Part shown: positions 54,778-63,669 of the stretch, in pieces
Layout: each line of letters begins with the position of its first letter
Position numbering within the stretch: the first letter of the stretch is position 1
Assembly: GCA_943787925.1 (NCBI GenBank)
Contig: CALSOH010000002.1
Coordinates: 372,001-436,000 of the forward strand
Source of the DNA: TMED14 sp003507115
GTDB taxonomy: Bacteria > Bacteroidota > Bacteroidia > Flavobacteriales > Schleiferiaceae
Length of the DNA stretch: 64,000 nt
Direction of reading: 5' to 3'
Program-made: the position numbers and the translations under genes
Notes under the pieces: generated by a model
The model's input: only the letters and a program-made list of their open reading frames with translations
What the model was told of the DNA's origin: nothing
The model's database searches: none

Positions 54778-56004
54778 TTACTTCTTCACGGGCTCCTTGA
54801 TGGTCACCTGGTCGCCATCTTCTAATTTACGGGAAACCGCGTCAAATGGACCGCGGATAATCTCCGCGGATTCAAACGAATCAAAGTTTTTGAGGACGAT
54901 GTATTGCTCATCTTGAATCCCCGTCACTGCCCGGTATTGCACGGCCATACCCTCTTGGTAGACAAAGAGCACCTCCTGCATTTTGCCCGATACGCTGTCC
55001 ATCCGGGTGGTAACCGCTTCGACCGGAACGCAAAGGGCGTTAGGGGACTTCTGGGTGCGAATATCCACCGTTGCCGTCATGCCTGATCGCAAGGGCTGAA
55101 CCCCCTGGGTCTCGACTAAATCTTCATAGCTCTCCGCTAAGATCCGGAGCTCCACTTCAAAATTGGTCACTTGGTTTACGGAGAGCTGCTGCCCTTTTGC
55201 GGCATTACTGATTTCGGTGACGACGGCTTTAAATTCATGACCCAAAAAGGCATCCACGCGTACGATGGCCGTATCGCCCATGTGCACCCGAACAATATCA
55301 TTTTCGTTTACATCGACGAGCACTTCCATCGTTTCAAGTTGCGAGACGCGCATCATTTCGGTCCCCGCCATTTGGGCCGTTCCGACCACGCGTTCGCCCA
55401 CTTCCACATTGAGACCCGTTACGATGCCATCCATCGGTGCCGTGATGACGGTGCGCTTGAGGTTGTCCTTCGCCTCCTTGACCGAGTTAAAGGCCGACTG
55501 AAGTTGGAATTCCGCCGATTCTACCGCCAACTCAGCCACAGCATACATGCGCTCGGCGGCATCCCATTCTGCTTGGGAGATGACGTTTTGCAACTTCAAC
55601 GTTTGACTGCGCTTGTAGGACTGCGTCGCCTCCAAGAACTGCGCTTGGGCTTGGGCTTTGCCCGAACGCGCCATGTTCAGTGCGGCTTCAGCCCGGCCTA
55701 GCATCGATTGGTAGATGTCCGGATTGATCTTGGCAAGGAGCTGGCCCCTTTTGACCGCTTGACCCTCTACTACGGGGAGGGCGATAATTTCGCCACTCAC
55801 TTCCGGAGAGATTTTTACTTCCACGGCTGGTTGAATTTTACCCGCCGCATTCACGGTCTCCACAATGGTCTGCACCTGTAATTTTACGGTTTCCACCTCC
55901 AACTGATCGCCCGTTGAGCCCCACCATCCTTGCTTTTTACCCACGACACCCACCGTGCCCAAAAGCACGACCGCCGTTACTAAAATCCATAAACGTTTAT
56001 TCAT
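54778..56004 (-). CDS. HlyD-family periplasmic adaptor (efflux membrane-fusion protein)
   Basis: A 408-residue membrane-fusion protein: membrane anchor (about 6-24), a biotinyl-lipoyl-like half (VKISPEVSGEIIALPVVEGQ), a coiled-coil hairpin (about 105-185) and the second half (VITAPMDGIVTGLNVEVGE). It joins an inner-membrane pump to the TolC-type channel encoded just upstream. No pump gene (RND or MacB-type) is next to it, which is unusual; it may be encoded elsewhere. It overlaps the tolC-like gene by eight bases. Confidence 0.92.
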   Translation of the reverse strand: MNKRLWILVTAVVLLGTVGVVGKKQGWWGSTGDQLEVETVKLQVQTIVETVNAAGKIQPAVEVKISPEVSGEIIALPVVEGQAVKRGQLLAKINPDIYQSMLGRAEAALNMARSGKAQAQAQFLEATQSYKRSQTLKLQNVISQAEWDAAERMYAVAELAVESAEFQLQSAFNSVKEAKDNLKRTVITAPMDGIVTGLNVEVGERVVGTAQMAGTEMMRVSQLETMEVLVDVNENDIVRVHMGDTAIVRVDAFLGHEFKAVVTEISNAAKGQQLSVNQVTNFEVELRILAESYEDLVETQGVQPLRSGMTATVDIRTQKSPNALCVPVEAVTTRMDSVSGKMQEVLFVYQEGMAVQYRAVTGIQDEQYIVLKNFDSFESAEIIRGPFDAVSRKLEDGDQVTIKEPVKK

Positions 56005-57436
56005 TGGGGGTTCCTTTTAAGGGGTTTTGGAGGTAAAATTTGAGAATGTAGGCCTTGAACTGCGCATCGTATTTGGCACGCAGGACATCGCTGACTGCGG
56101 CCAAGTAGGTATTTTGGACAGCATTGAAGTCGTAAATGGTCATCATGCCCTCCGTCCGGCGGACTTGGGCGTCATCCATGGCTTTTTGAGAGGCCGCCAG
56201 CGATTTTTTTGCCGCTTCATATTGCGACCAAGCCGCACTGGCATCCGCATGGGCGCGCTGCACAGATTGCTCAAAGTTGTCCCGCTCCTGTTCGTACTGG
56301 AGCTCGGCATTCAGCGCATTCAGCCGGCTACGGGTGATTCCGTTTTGGACTTGGAAGCCACTAAAAATGGGAATGCTCACATTCAAACCAACATAGCGGC
56401 GCTGGTTTTCATAGATCTGATCGCTAAAAGGCATGGACTCCGTAATGGGGAGGGAATACTCGGTATACACGGGTACTTGGGTACCCCCATTGTCCCAGTA
56501 GCCCACCGGGACAATCACCGAACTGCTGCCCGTGACTTTTCGGGCCAAATCTGAATAGCTTGTTCCGAGTTGCCCATTGACAGACAAACGCGGGAGGCGG
56601 CGGGCTTGGGCTACTTTGATACCCAAAGCTGCACTCTCTACACGCGCGGAGGCGGCCTTAATGCCCGGCTGATCTTCGACGGATGCCGCGTAAATCGCTT
56701 CAGGGCGAAGGCTAATAACCGTAGGCTTACCATTGAACTCGCTGTCTTTCATCTCGGCAATGGTGAAACTCCCCAGGGGAACCCCCATAGCTTGTGCCAA
56801 GGCCAGATAAGACAAGGTGGTTTGGTTTTGGGCGGTAAGCAAGCGCTGTTCGTCGCGTGCCAGCTGCGCTTCCACTTGGAGCAGTTCATTGGCAGGCGAG
56901 GCTCCGGCCGAGACAAGCTGCTGGGCACGACGTTGCATCCCTTGGGCAATTTTGACTTGCTCTGCGGCCACTTTTTCGGCTTCTTGGGCCAACAAAACAG
57001 CCAAATATTGCGATGCCGCATTCAAGGCAACCGTATTGACCGCCGCTTCGTATTGGTATTGGGCGGCGAGAATATTCACTTTCGCCTGGCGCCACGCATT
57101 GAATGACGCAAAGCCATCAAACAAAGTCATCCCAAACCCCAGCCCCCCGTTGGCGGTTGACAGGTTGTTAAAGCGTACCTCGTTGGTCACGGGGTCAATC
57201 GTCAAACCCGTGTTCCAGGCATTGCCCGCACTTCCAGACACCTGGGGAAGCATGGCCCCAAAGGCAGGTGCCGCATCACTCACGGCCCCCTTCACGTTAT
57301 TGGCGGATTGTCGCACGGTATAATTGTAGGCGATCGCCTTTTCCACACATTCGTTGAGATTCCACGAAGTGGGAAGCACTTGGGCCCGCATAGCGAACGC
57401 CGAAATAAAGGCCAGTAAGAAAGTGCGCGTTTTCAC
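55997..57436 (-). CDS. TolC-family outer-membrane efflux protein
   Basis: About 479 residues with a signal peptide (VKTRTFLLAFISAFAMRAQ) and the two-repeat TolC fold (WNLNECVEKAIAYNYTVRQ near the start; long helical stretches at about 125-230 and 330-460). GTG 57436 is chosen because it places the signal peptide; a longer frame would add 34 residues lacking signal features. First gene of a tolC-hlyD-tsaB run. Substrate unknown. Confidence 0.9.
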   Translation of the reverse strand: MKTRTFLLAFISAFAMRAQVLPTSWNLNECVEKAIAYNYTVRQSANNVKGAVSDAAPAFGAMLPQVSGSAGNAWNTGLTIDPVTNEVRFNNLSTANGGLGFGMTLFDGFASFNAWRQAKVNILAAQYQYEAAVNTVALNAASQYLAVLLAQEAEKVAAEQVKIAQGMQRRAQQLVSAGASPANELLQVEAQLARDEQRLLTAQNQTTLSYLALAQAMGVPLGSFTIAEMKDSEFNGKPTVISLRPEAIYAASVEDQPGIKAASARVESAALGIKVAQARRLPRLSVNGQLGTSYSDLARKVTGSSSVIVPVGYWDNGGTQVPVYTEYSLPITESMPFSDQIYENQRRYVGLNVSIPIFSGFQVQNGITRSRLNALNAELQYEQERDNFEQSVQRAHADASAAWSQYEAAKKSLAASQKAMDDAQVRRTEGMMTIYDFNAVQNTYLAAVSDVLRAKYDAQFKAYILKFYLQNPLKGTPNE

Positions 57437-57501
57437 AGTATAGGGGTTTGGTGCATACCGAGATTCGGCAAGGCAAGTTCGCAAATACCGTGCTAAAGTG
57501 C

Positions 57502-57729
57502 TCAGTTCGGCGAATTTTGCTTGTGGTGGCGGTACCACATCCAGGCCACGCCTCCCATCAAGAGGTAGGGAAAAAGCATGAGGTAGAGGATGCCCGAATT
57601 AAGCCCATCTGCCACGCCTGCTCCGCCTTCCAAATCTGTTTGGGCCGCAGCCTTGCACATGGCACACTGCGCGGACACGCCCCATGAAAGGACGACCGCG
57701 GCGAGGGTCCATATCCACTGCATTTTCAT
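57502..57729 (-). CDS. Small membrane protein with CxxC motif in the oxidase cluster
   Basis: A 75-residue protein: signal or anchor segment MKMQWIWTLAAVVLSWGVSA, then QCAMCKAAAQ (Cys pair just after the segment) and one membrane segment (about 45-65) with a basic tail HHKQNSPN. I do not recognise a named family; similar small CAMC proteins occur beside cytochrome oxidase genes in Bacteroidota as far as I recall. The ATG overlaps the DUF420 stop as TGATG, so expression is coupled. The CxxC could bind heme or copper; not shown. Confidence 0.75.
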   Translation of the reverse strand: MKMQWIWTLAAVVLSWGVSAQCAMCKAAAQTDLEGGAGVADGLNSGILYLMLFPYLLMGGVAWMWYRHHKQNSPN

Positions 57730-58289
57730 CAGGCAACGGGATAATAAGGCGCCATAAACACATACACCAAGACGCCTGTAATCGCCACGTACATCCAAAT
57801 AGGGAAAGTCCATTTGACTAGCGCTTTGTGCGCCGCGATTTGGTTGTTCCAGGCGCGGTAAATCGATAACATGGCCAAGGGTAATACTGGAACGCTCAAC
57901 AGGATGTGACTAATCAAGATGAAGAAGTATACCGGGCGTATCCAGCCCTCCCCCCCAAAATGGGCGTCGGGATTGGACAAATGGGAGATGACATAGGAAA
58001 CTAAAAACACGGCGGACAAGGTGAAAGCCATGACGTTCGCCAAGCGGTGCAGGGCCACGTTTTTTGTTTTAATCATGCCGTAGGCCACCGCGAGCAATAC
58101 GGCGGTCGATCCGTTCAGGACCGCATGGAAGAAGGGCAAACTTCGAACGTTGGCGGAGCCCCATTGGAGCTTCCAAGACTCAGGGAGCAAGAAGAGGCAG
58201 GCCACCGCAATGGGCACCGCGATCGACAGAGCGACAATGGTCGGGATGGCGATACGATCATTTGGATGTGGGTTCCCCGTTGGCTTCAT
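57729..58289 (-). CDS. DUF420 family membrane protein
   Basis: A 186-residue protein with five hydrophobic segments and conserved histidines (FFHAVLNG, SHLSNPDAH, ISHILLSVPVLPLA). DUF420 proteins lie in cytochrome c oxidase clusters, possibly in assembly or copper/heme handling. It overlaps the SCO gene by ATGA and the next small gene by TGATG. Confidence 0.9.
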   Translation of the reverse strand: MKPTGNPHPNDRIAIPTIVALSIAVPIAVACLFLLPESWKLQWGSANVRSLPFFHAVLNGSTAVLLAVAYGMIKTKNVALHRLANVMAFTLSAVFLVSYVISHLSNPDAHFGGEGWIRPVYFFILISHILLSVPVLPLAMLSIYRAWNNQIAAHKALVKWTFPIWMYVAITGVLVYVFMAPYYPVA

Positions 58290-58966
58290 AATGTGCCCAT
58301 TTTGAGTTTGCGGTGTTCTTTCACGAGGACCCGGACGTCGTCCACCAATTGATCCACGAGGTAGGCTTCTGAAACATCGTAGGCCCCCAAAATGTTCCCC
58401 TCATCTGTGATGCGTGTGCGCAAATGACCGTCCCAATCCAAGATGACCGCCGACTGAGAATGGGTATAGCCCCCTTCCGCCGAACTGTCCTGCATGGCCA
58501 CGAGATAATACGCGTTCGCTAAGTCGTAAATCGTTTGGCGATTTCCGGTGATAAAGTCCCATTTATTTGATTGATTCACCCCCAGCCGCTCTTTATAGGA
58601 CTCTAAAATGACGGGCACATCCGTTTGGGGATCCACCGTAATGCTAATAAAGACCAAATCTTTAAACCCATACAGGCGATCGTGGGCCTCCTTGAGATGG
58701 AAATTCATCGCTGGGCATATGGTCGGACACGACGTGAAGAAGAAGCTGACTACCGCAATCTTACCACGGGATGAATCCGGGGCCCAGGCCGCGCCATCCG
58801 ACCGGACAAATGCGGTGCTGTCGGACCAATCGGCGAGCGGATCACCCAGATCCTCGAGGGTCCGGAAATTAACCGCCCCCGAAATAATCAAAGAACCCAG
58901 GTACATGGCTACCGGCAAGACCAGCAGCACACCTAGTAGAAGCCGCTTACTGGTCGTGGAAGCCAT
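58286..58966 (-). CDS. SCO1/SenC family copper chaperone
   Basis: A 226-residue membrane-anchored thioredoxin-like protein: anchor (about 8-30), FTSCPTICPAM with the copper CxxxC (about 78-85), and a conserved His in YTHSQSAVILDW near 167. It delivers copper to the CuA site of cytochrome oxidase or keeps its cysteines reduced. Within the oxidase operon; its ends overlap both neighbours. Confidence 0.94.
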   Translation of the reverse strand: MASTTSKRLLLGVLLVLPVAMYLGSLIISGAVNFRTLEDLGDPLADWSDSTAFVRSDGAAWAPDSSRGKIAVVSFFFTSCPTICPAMNFHLKEAHDRLYGFKDLVFISITVDPQTDVPVILESYKERLGVNQSNKWDFITGNRQTIYDLANAYYLVAMQDSSAEGGYTHSQSAVILDWDGHLRTRITDEGNILGAYDVSEAYLVDQLVDDVRVLVKEHRKLKMGTL

Positions 58967-59286
58967 CAGAATTCGTAGATCGCTTGGCCCTCAAACAAAA
59001 GGATAAAGGTCAAGTATGGGATGAGGATAAGTACAGGCAGGTAGATGGCTTTTTGGAGGCTTCCCAATTCATACTTCAAGTGCATGAAGTATTGAACGAT
59101 GTACGCCGCCTTGACCAACGTCAAACCGATAAAGATGATGTTCAGGATACTCGTTCCTGCCAGGGAGGTCAGGAGGATTTCTGGTTTAATGATACCGAGG
59201 ACTACTTCAACCGTCGTAATCGCGAGAAGAATCCAGAAGATTTTCCAAATCCAACCAGTTCCTGAGGGGGATGCGTGATCTGCCAT
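58966..59286 (-). CDS. Cytochrome c oxidase subunit IV-type protein
   Basis: A 106-residue protein with three hydrophobic segments (about 13-31, 42-62, 77-97) and the motif VKAAYIVQYFMHLKYE, typical of prokaryotic subunit IV (COX4_pro/CyoD-like). The ATG at 59286 is chosen because it starts the family N-terminus (MADHASPSGTGWIWKIFW); the longer frame runs into the subunit III gene. Confidence 0.9.
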   Translation of the reverse strand: MADHASPSGTGWIWKIFWILLAITTVEVVLGIIKPEILLTSLAGTSILNIIFIGLTLVKAAYIVQYFMHLKYELGSLQKAIYLPVLILIPYLTFILLFEGQAIYEF

Positions 59287-59296
59287 GATGCTAGAA

Positions 59297-60208
59297 TTAT
59301 ACGAGATAAAAGAAGGTGAATACAAAGACCCAAACCAAGTCAACGAAGTGCCAATACAGTCCCACTTTTTCCACCATGAGGTAGGACTTTCGGCGCTCAT
59401 ACGTTCCGAGCAGTACGTTCCAGAACAGCATCACGTTTAACATGACTCCGGAGAACACGTGGAAGCCGTGAAACCCCGTGATAAAGAAGAAGAAGTTGGC
59501 AAATTGCTGCGCGCCATATTCGTTGTGGTGCATGTTGGCCCCTTGAATAACCTCTGCGCCTTGAAGCGCGGCCAAAGACTCGGCGCGGCTCATGGCGGGG
59601 TGGCCTTTACCCGGGCTCTGCAGAACCACGTGCTCGTTGGCTTGGAATGCTGCAACAACCTCATCCGTCGTGAAGGTTTCTTCATGATTGGCCGCATGGC
59701 CATGTTCCATTCCATGGACCAACTGGGATAGAGATATGACCTCACCCTCGTCATTGGCCACTTTCCAGACTTCGGTATTGGCTAATTCAATTCCCCCTTT
59801 GTCGCCCATGATGAAGTGGTACCACTCCCACGCTTGGGATCCGACGAAAATGGCGCCGCCAATAATGGTAGCAACCATCCACCAGGCCGTAGCCGTTTTC
59901 TTCAAATGGTGCCCCGCATTCACGGCCAAGACCATGGTAACGGAAGACATAATCAGAATGAACGTCATAAAGGCCACATAGAGCAGAGGTTGATCCCCTT
60001 CCAAGCCCGGGAAGTGCGTAAACACATCTTCGGCGATGGGCCAAGCAGACTCATAGCGGAATCGCATAAAGCCATAGGCGGTTAAAAATCCGGAAAAGGT
60101 CAAGGCGTCGGAGATGAGGAAGAACCACATCATCATTTTTCCGTATTCGGAGTTCATCGGCTTGTTGCCGCCGGCGGACCAAACACTGGTATTTACTGTC
60201 GTTGCCAT
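59297..60208 (-). CDS. Cytochrome c oxidase subunit III (long form)
   Basis: A 303-residue heme-copper oxidase subunit III with about five to seven membrane segments and GFHGFHVFSGVMLNVMLF near 240. A hydrophilic insert rich in His/Glu (about 135-205, HGMEHGHAANHEE) separates the helices, as in Bacteroidota caa3-type oxidases. Subunits I and II are not in this window. A second, shorter subunit III gene precedes it. Confidence 0.92.
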   Translation of the reverse strand: MATTVNTSVWSAGGNKPMNSEYGKMMMWFFLISDALTFSGFLTAYGFMRFRYESAWPIAEDVFTHFPGLEGDQPLLYVAFMTFILIMSSVTMVLAVNAGHHLKKTATAWWMVATIIGGAIFVGSQAWEWYHFIMGDKGGIELANTEVWKVANDEGEVISLSQLVHGMEHGHAANHEETFTTDEVVAAFQANEHVVLQSPGKGHPAMSRAESLAALQGAEVIQGANMHHNEYGAQQFANFFFFITGFHGFHVFSGVMLNVMLFWNVLLGTYERRKSYLMVEKVGLYWHFVDLVWVFVFTFFYLV

Positions 60209-60243
60209 TCGGTATACGTCGTCTAGTTAAAAGTGTTGCAAAA

Positions 60244-60804
60244 TTAGCGCAGAAACGCCAAAAAGAGGAGTAAATAAATCCACAAGATTCCTAAGAAATG
60301 CCAGAATTGACTCGCCACATCATAACCCAGGTGGGATTCCACGGTGTAACGCCCCTGATGGGCCTTCCATGTGGTAATACTCAAGACGATCACGCCCGCC
60401 ACAACGTGCATCCAATGGAACCAAGTAATGACATAGAGCCAGCTTCCCGCAGGGGTGGATTTAGGACCTGTAAACCAGACATTTGCATCCATTAACTGTT
60501 GCCATCCAGCCAACTGAAAGCCCAAGAACACGAGTCCCAAAAGGCCGGTTCCTTGGAGATGCCTGAGGGCGCTTTGGGGGGCTCCTTTCGAAAAAGCTCG
60601 CTGCCCGCGCACAAGAAGGATGGACGAAAGAATAATCGCGGCCGTGGAGATATAAAAAGCTCCGGGGAGTTCAATGTTTTGCCAAATATTGTTGGCTTCC
60701 AATGTTCCCTTGGCTACCACATATCCTGAGGTCAGACCTGCAAAGGCCATACCGATGCTCGCCATACCGATCCAGAGAAGAGGTTTTGCCGTTTTGTTTT
60801 CCAT
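60244..60804 (-). CDS. Cytochrome c oxidase subunit III (short form)
   Basis: A 186-residue subunit III homologue with five hydrophobic segments and TWFHWMHVVAGVI near 130 and QFWHFLGILWIYLLLFL at the end. The pair of a short and a long subunit III gene is typical of Bacteroidota. It follows cyoE after eight bases. Confidence 0.92.
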   Translation of the reverse strand: MENKTAKPLLWIGMASIGMAFAGLTSGYVVAKGTLEANNIWQNIELPGAFYISTAAIILSSILLVRGQRAFSKGAPQSALRHLQGTGLLGLVFLGFQLAGWQQLMDANVWFTGPKSTPAGSWLYVITWFHWMHVVAGVIVLSITTWKAHQGRYTVESHLGYDVASQFWHFLGILWIYLLLFLAFLR

Positions 60805-60812
60805 GGGGTTGT

Positions 60813-61667
60813 TTAAGCTAAAAAGTGATCAACTACGTAGGTTATTTGTAACAAGGGCAGGTAGCGAATAGTTGCAAACATCAACTTGCGCGCTGTCCCG
60901 TCGCTCGGGGATTGGTGGTGTCTCCAAGCGTGAAGAAGCACGTCCATACCCAAGATCAAAACAAGGATCGCGGCAGGCAGACTGAGCACTAAAGCTCCTG
61001 TTACGCCAAATGCGGGCATGATTGACGCCAGAATCATCCAAACCGTATAGACGACACTCATAAAGGTGACGGTCCGATCTTTTTGGCCTGTTGGGAGTAA
61101 ATAATAGCCCGCTTTCGCATAGTCTGCATAGCCAAGCCAGGCAATGGCCCAGAAATGCGGAAACTGCCAAATAAATTGAATGGCAAACAAGGTGCCTGAT
61201 TCAATCCCAAAATCGCCCGTGACAGCCACCCAGCCTAACAGAAAAGGAATGGCACCCGGGAAAGCTCCCACGAGCACAGCCCAGGGACTGTGTGCCTTCA
61301 TTGGCGTATAAGCCAGGACATAAATCAAGAGACTGAGCAAGCCGAATGCAGCTGTCGCCACATTGAGGTAGCCCAGCGCGATCGTCCCCGCGATGCCCAA
61401 GGCGATGGCCCAGGCATAGGCCTCGGGCTTCTTCATGCGCCCTGAAGGCAGTGGGCGATTCTTTGTCCGCTCCATGACGGCATCCCGCTCAATCTCCCAA
61501 ATTTGGTTAAACGCGTTGCTCGATCCCACAATGGCAAAACCCCCTAAGGTCAAAAGCAAAAACTCCGACCAGACAAAGACAGGCGCCCCGAGAAGATACC
61601 CCGCTGCCGCAGAAAAAACGACGGTAAACGCCAACCGAAATTTGAGGAGAAGCCCTACGTCACGCAT
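60813..61667 (-). CDS. cyoE: Protoheme IX farnesyltransferase (heme O synthase)
   Basis: A 284-residue UbiA-type enzyme that adds farnesyl to heme B. Motifs: NAFNQIWEIERDAVMERTKN (about 46-65) with the first Asp site, RPLPSGR, and YTPMKAHSPWAVLVGAFPGA near 120-140. Eight to nine hydrophobic segments. ATG 61667 is preferred (overlap with cysQ of eight bases) over ATG 61688 (overlap 29). Also called ctaB; it supplies heme O/A for the oxidase genes downstream. Confidence 0.94.
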   Translation of the reverse strand: MRDVGLLLKFRLAFTVVFSAAAGYLLGAPVFVWSEFLLLTLGGFAIVGSSNAFNQIWEIERDAVMERTKNRPLPSGRMKKPEAYAWAIALGIAGTIALGYLNVATAAFGLLSLLIYVLAYTPMKAHSPWAVLVGAFPGAIPFLLGWVAVTGDFGIESGTLFAIQFIWQFPHFWAIAWLGYADYAKAGYYLLPTGQKDRTVTFMSVVYTVWMILASIMPAFGVTGALVLSLPAAILVLILGMDVLLHAWRHHQSPSDGTARKLMFATIRYLPLLQITYVVDHFLA

Positions 61668-62505
61668 GGCCGCAAAGATACGGCGCACCGCAGACCAAGA
61701 AGTAGGGATTTAAGAGGTTTTCCTTGTTGTAGACAAGGGGTTTGGACCACGTGGGCATTCCGTCTATCACCTCGATCTGGTACATGGAGCAGCCCGCGCC
61801 CAAGGCCACCGCATGGCCCGCGGCGGTATCCCATTCCATGGTCGGGGCGACCCGTGGATACGCGTGTGCCCGCCCTTCCGCCACCAGGCAGATTTTTAAC
61901 GAACTGCCCATGCTGACCCGCTCAATCTCCCCGTGCTTCGCCTCCCAATGCGCGATGAGCGCCTCGGTGGCGGGACTGCCATGGGAACGGCTCGCCACGA
62001 CCGTGGTTTTTTCGGGGAGTCGACCCGGCAATCGCATGCCCTGGGCCAACAATTCGCTCCAGCTCACACGCTGCATGGATTTATAGGCGCCCATCTCGGG
62101 CCCTCCAACAAAGAGCCAGTTGAGCACGGGGCTATACACCACGCCGAAAATGGGAGTCTGACCCTGGACCAAGGCAATGTTGATGGTGAACTCCCCATTC
62201 CCTTTGATAAACTCTTTGGTGCCATCTAAGGGATCGACCACCCAGTAATACTCCCAATCGCGGCGATCGGCAAAGGCGGCATGTTGGCCCTCCTCACTCA
62301 TCACCGGCCAGCCACTGCGGAGCAGAACATCGTTTAGTATATGATGCGCCCGCAGGTCGGCCTCCGTGACAGGGCTATTATCCTTTTTTGTTTGGGCAAC
62401 GATTTCTTCGCGTTGGTGGTAGACCTCCAAAATGGCATCCGCCGCGGCATAGGTCGCGTCAAGAATTTCGTCTGGAGTGAGTCGGTTGTTTGGGAAGGGC
62501 TTCAT
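61660..62505 (-). CDS. cysQ: 3'(2'),5'-bisphosphate nucleotidase (inositol monophosphatase family)
   Basis: A 281-residue enzyme that removes the 3'-phosphate of PAP, a by-product of sulfate assimilation. Metal motifs: SEEGQHAAF (about 75), WVVDPLDGTKEFI (about 93-105) and MEWDTAAGHAV (about 220). ATG 62505 is chosen; the frame continues to a TTG at 62511. It heads the run into the oxidase genes. A one-mismatch -7 box lies 10 bases upstream, next to the terminator of the TonB gene. Confidence 0.93.
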   Translation of the reverse strand: MKPFPNNRLTPDEILDATYAAADAILEVYHQREEIVAQTKKDNSPVTEADLRAHHILNDVLLRSGWPVMSEEGQHAAFADRRDWEYYWVVDPLDGTKEFIKGNGEFTINIALVQGQTPIFGVVYSPVLNWLFVGGPEMGAYKSMQRVSWSELLAQGMRLPGRLPEKTTVVASRSHGSPATEALIAHWEAKHGEIERVSMGSSLKICLVAEGRAHAYPRVAPTMEWDTAAGHAVALGAGCSMYQIEVIDGMPTWSKPLVYNKENLLNPYFLVCGAPYLCGHA

Positions 62506-62515
62506 AGTCAAGATT

Positions 62516-62546
62516 CAAATAAAAAAAGCCCCGGCATAACCGGGGC
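62516..62546 (-). terminator. Terminator of the TonB gene with embedded candidate cysQ promoter
   Basis: Minus strand GCCCCGG (62546-62540) pairs with CCGGGGC (62534-62528) around TTATG, then TTTTTTTATTTG. The tail includes TTTATTTG (62523-62516), one mismatch from TAnnTTTG, 10 bases before the cysQ ATG. Confidence 0.85.
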
Positions 62547-62588
62547 CTTGGAAAAGCGTTCGTTCAAAGCGCGTGCCCGCGGGCTCAC

Positions 62589-63293
62589 TTATTGAAGTTT
62601 GGCATTGATCGGCAAGCTGTAGCGCATGCGGACCGAGCGACCCCCTACTTTGGCCGGGATCATTTTGGGCAACTTCGTCACGACGCGAACAGACTCATCG
62701 TCCAACAGCTTATCTACGCCGCGCTCGATCGTGATATCCGACACCTTGCCATCCTTCTCAATGATGAATGAAACCCAAACCTTGCCCTGGATACCCATTT
62801 GCTTGGCCATCTCGGGGAATTCAAAGTTCTTGCCAACAAATTGGCGGATCTTAATATTGAAGCAGTTGAAGCGTTCATCTTCGGTGGCGAGGTCCTCACA
62901 ACCCGGGAAGATGGGCTTATTTTCTACGTTGACAAAGTTGAAAATCTCATCTTGGTTGACGTCGACTTCGATCAAGTCAAAATAGTCGTCATTGTCAATT
63001 TCGGTCGACTCCATGGTAATCTCTTCGATGTCCATCTTATCGTCCTCAACGATGTTCAAAACCTCGGGCGGAGCGGGAGGAGGAGGAGGGGGAGGAGGCG
63101 TTTCGCGTTGGGTAATCAAGACTTCTTCGTCGTCAATCACCGATTCCAGATCTCCCAATGAGCCGGGACCATATTTGTAGGTCTTCCACTCAAAGGCCGT
63201 CCATACGCTAGCCAAGGCCAATACCAAGCCAATCTGCAAGAAGAGGCCCTTCTTGTTTTCCAGATCTGCCAAAAAAGTTTTGCGGTTCTGCAT
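62589..63293 (-). CDS. TonB-family energy transducer
   Basis: A 234-residue TonB-like protein: N-terminal membrane segment (about 18-38), an acidic stretch, the Pro-rich PPPPPPPPAPPEV (about 67-80), and the C-terminal TonB domain with FPEMAKQMGIQGKVWVSFIIE and the terminal MRYSLPINAKLQ. It spans the periplasm and drives TonB-dependent receptors using the proton motive force of ExbBD (not here). ATG 63293 is chosen; a TAAAATTTG sequence ends four bases upstream of it. Confidence 0.93.
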   Translation of the reverse strand: MQNRKTFLADLENKKGLFLQIGLVLALASVWTAFEWKTYKYGPGSLGDLESVIDDEEVLITQRETPPPPPPPPAPPEVLNIVEDDKMDIEEITMESTEIDNDDYFDLIEVDVNQDEIFNFVNVENKPIFPGCEDLATEDERFNCFNIKIRQFVGKNFEFPEMAKQMGIQGKVWVSFIIEKDGKVSDITIERGVDKLLDDESVRVVTKLPKMIPAKVGGRSVRMRYSLPINAKLQ

Positions 63294-63303
63294 GGGGCAA
63301 ATT

Positions 63304-63669
63304 TTACGGGTTAAAGATACGCTTCCCAATTCGTAGCGCAAGAAGCATTCCAAAAATTAAGCCGACCGTATTGGCCGCCATGTCGGCATAACTGAACGTG
63401 CGGCCCACCGCGACGATGGGTTGAAGGATTTCGAGACCTACTCCCAGCGCAAAGGAAACCAGGGCGGGCTTCCACGGACCACGTGGGGACCGAGACCCCA
63501 TGGTCAACAGAAAGGCCGCCACGGAATAGGCACCAAAATGGAGAAACAAATCCTTGATGTTCAGAAAAATATCGGGGAGTTGACTCGGGGCCAATAAACT
63601 GAAATAGATAACCACGGCGCACCAGAGGGCACCCGCCGTCAACCAAATCGCTCGGGGGATGTTAGGCAC
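63304..63669 (-). CDS. VanZ-family membrane protein
   Basis: A 121-residue protein with three to four hydrophobic segments and the VanZ motifs DLFLHFGAYSVAAFLL and EILQPIVAVGRTFSYADMAANTVG. VanZ is a name for a fold linked to teicoplanin resistance in enterococci; here there is no resistance context and the role is unknown. It overlaps the gcvH stop by eight bases. Confidence 0.88.
   Translation of the reverse strand: MPNIPRAIWLTAGALWCAVVIYFSLLAPSQLPDIFLNIKDLFLHFGAYSVAAFLLTMGSRSPRGPWKPALVSFALGVGLEILQPIVAVGRTFSYADMAANTVGLIFGMLLALRIGKRIFNP

Noticed and set aside
63304..63669. Antibiotic (teicoplanin) resistance by VanZ
   Set aside because: VanZ is a broad fold name; no van genes are near and the neighbours are TonB and gcvH.
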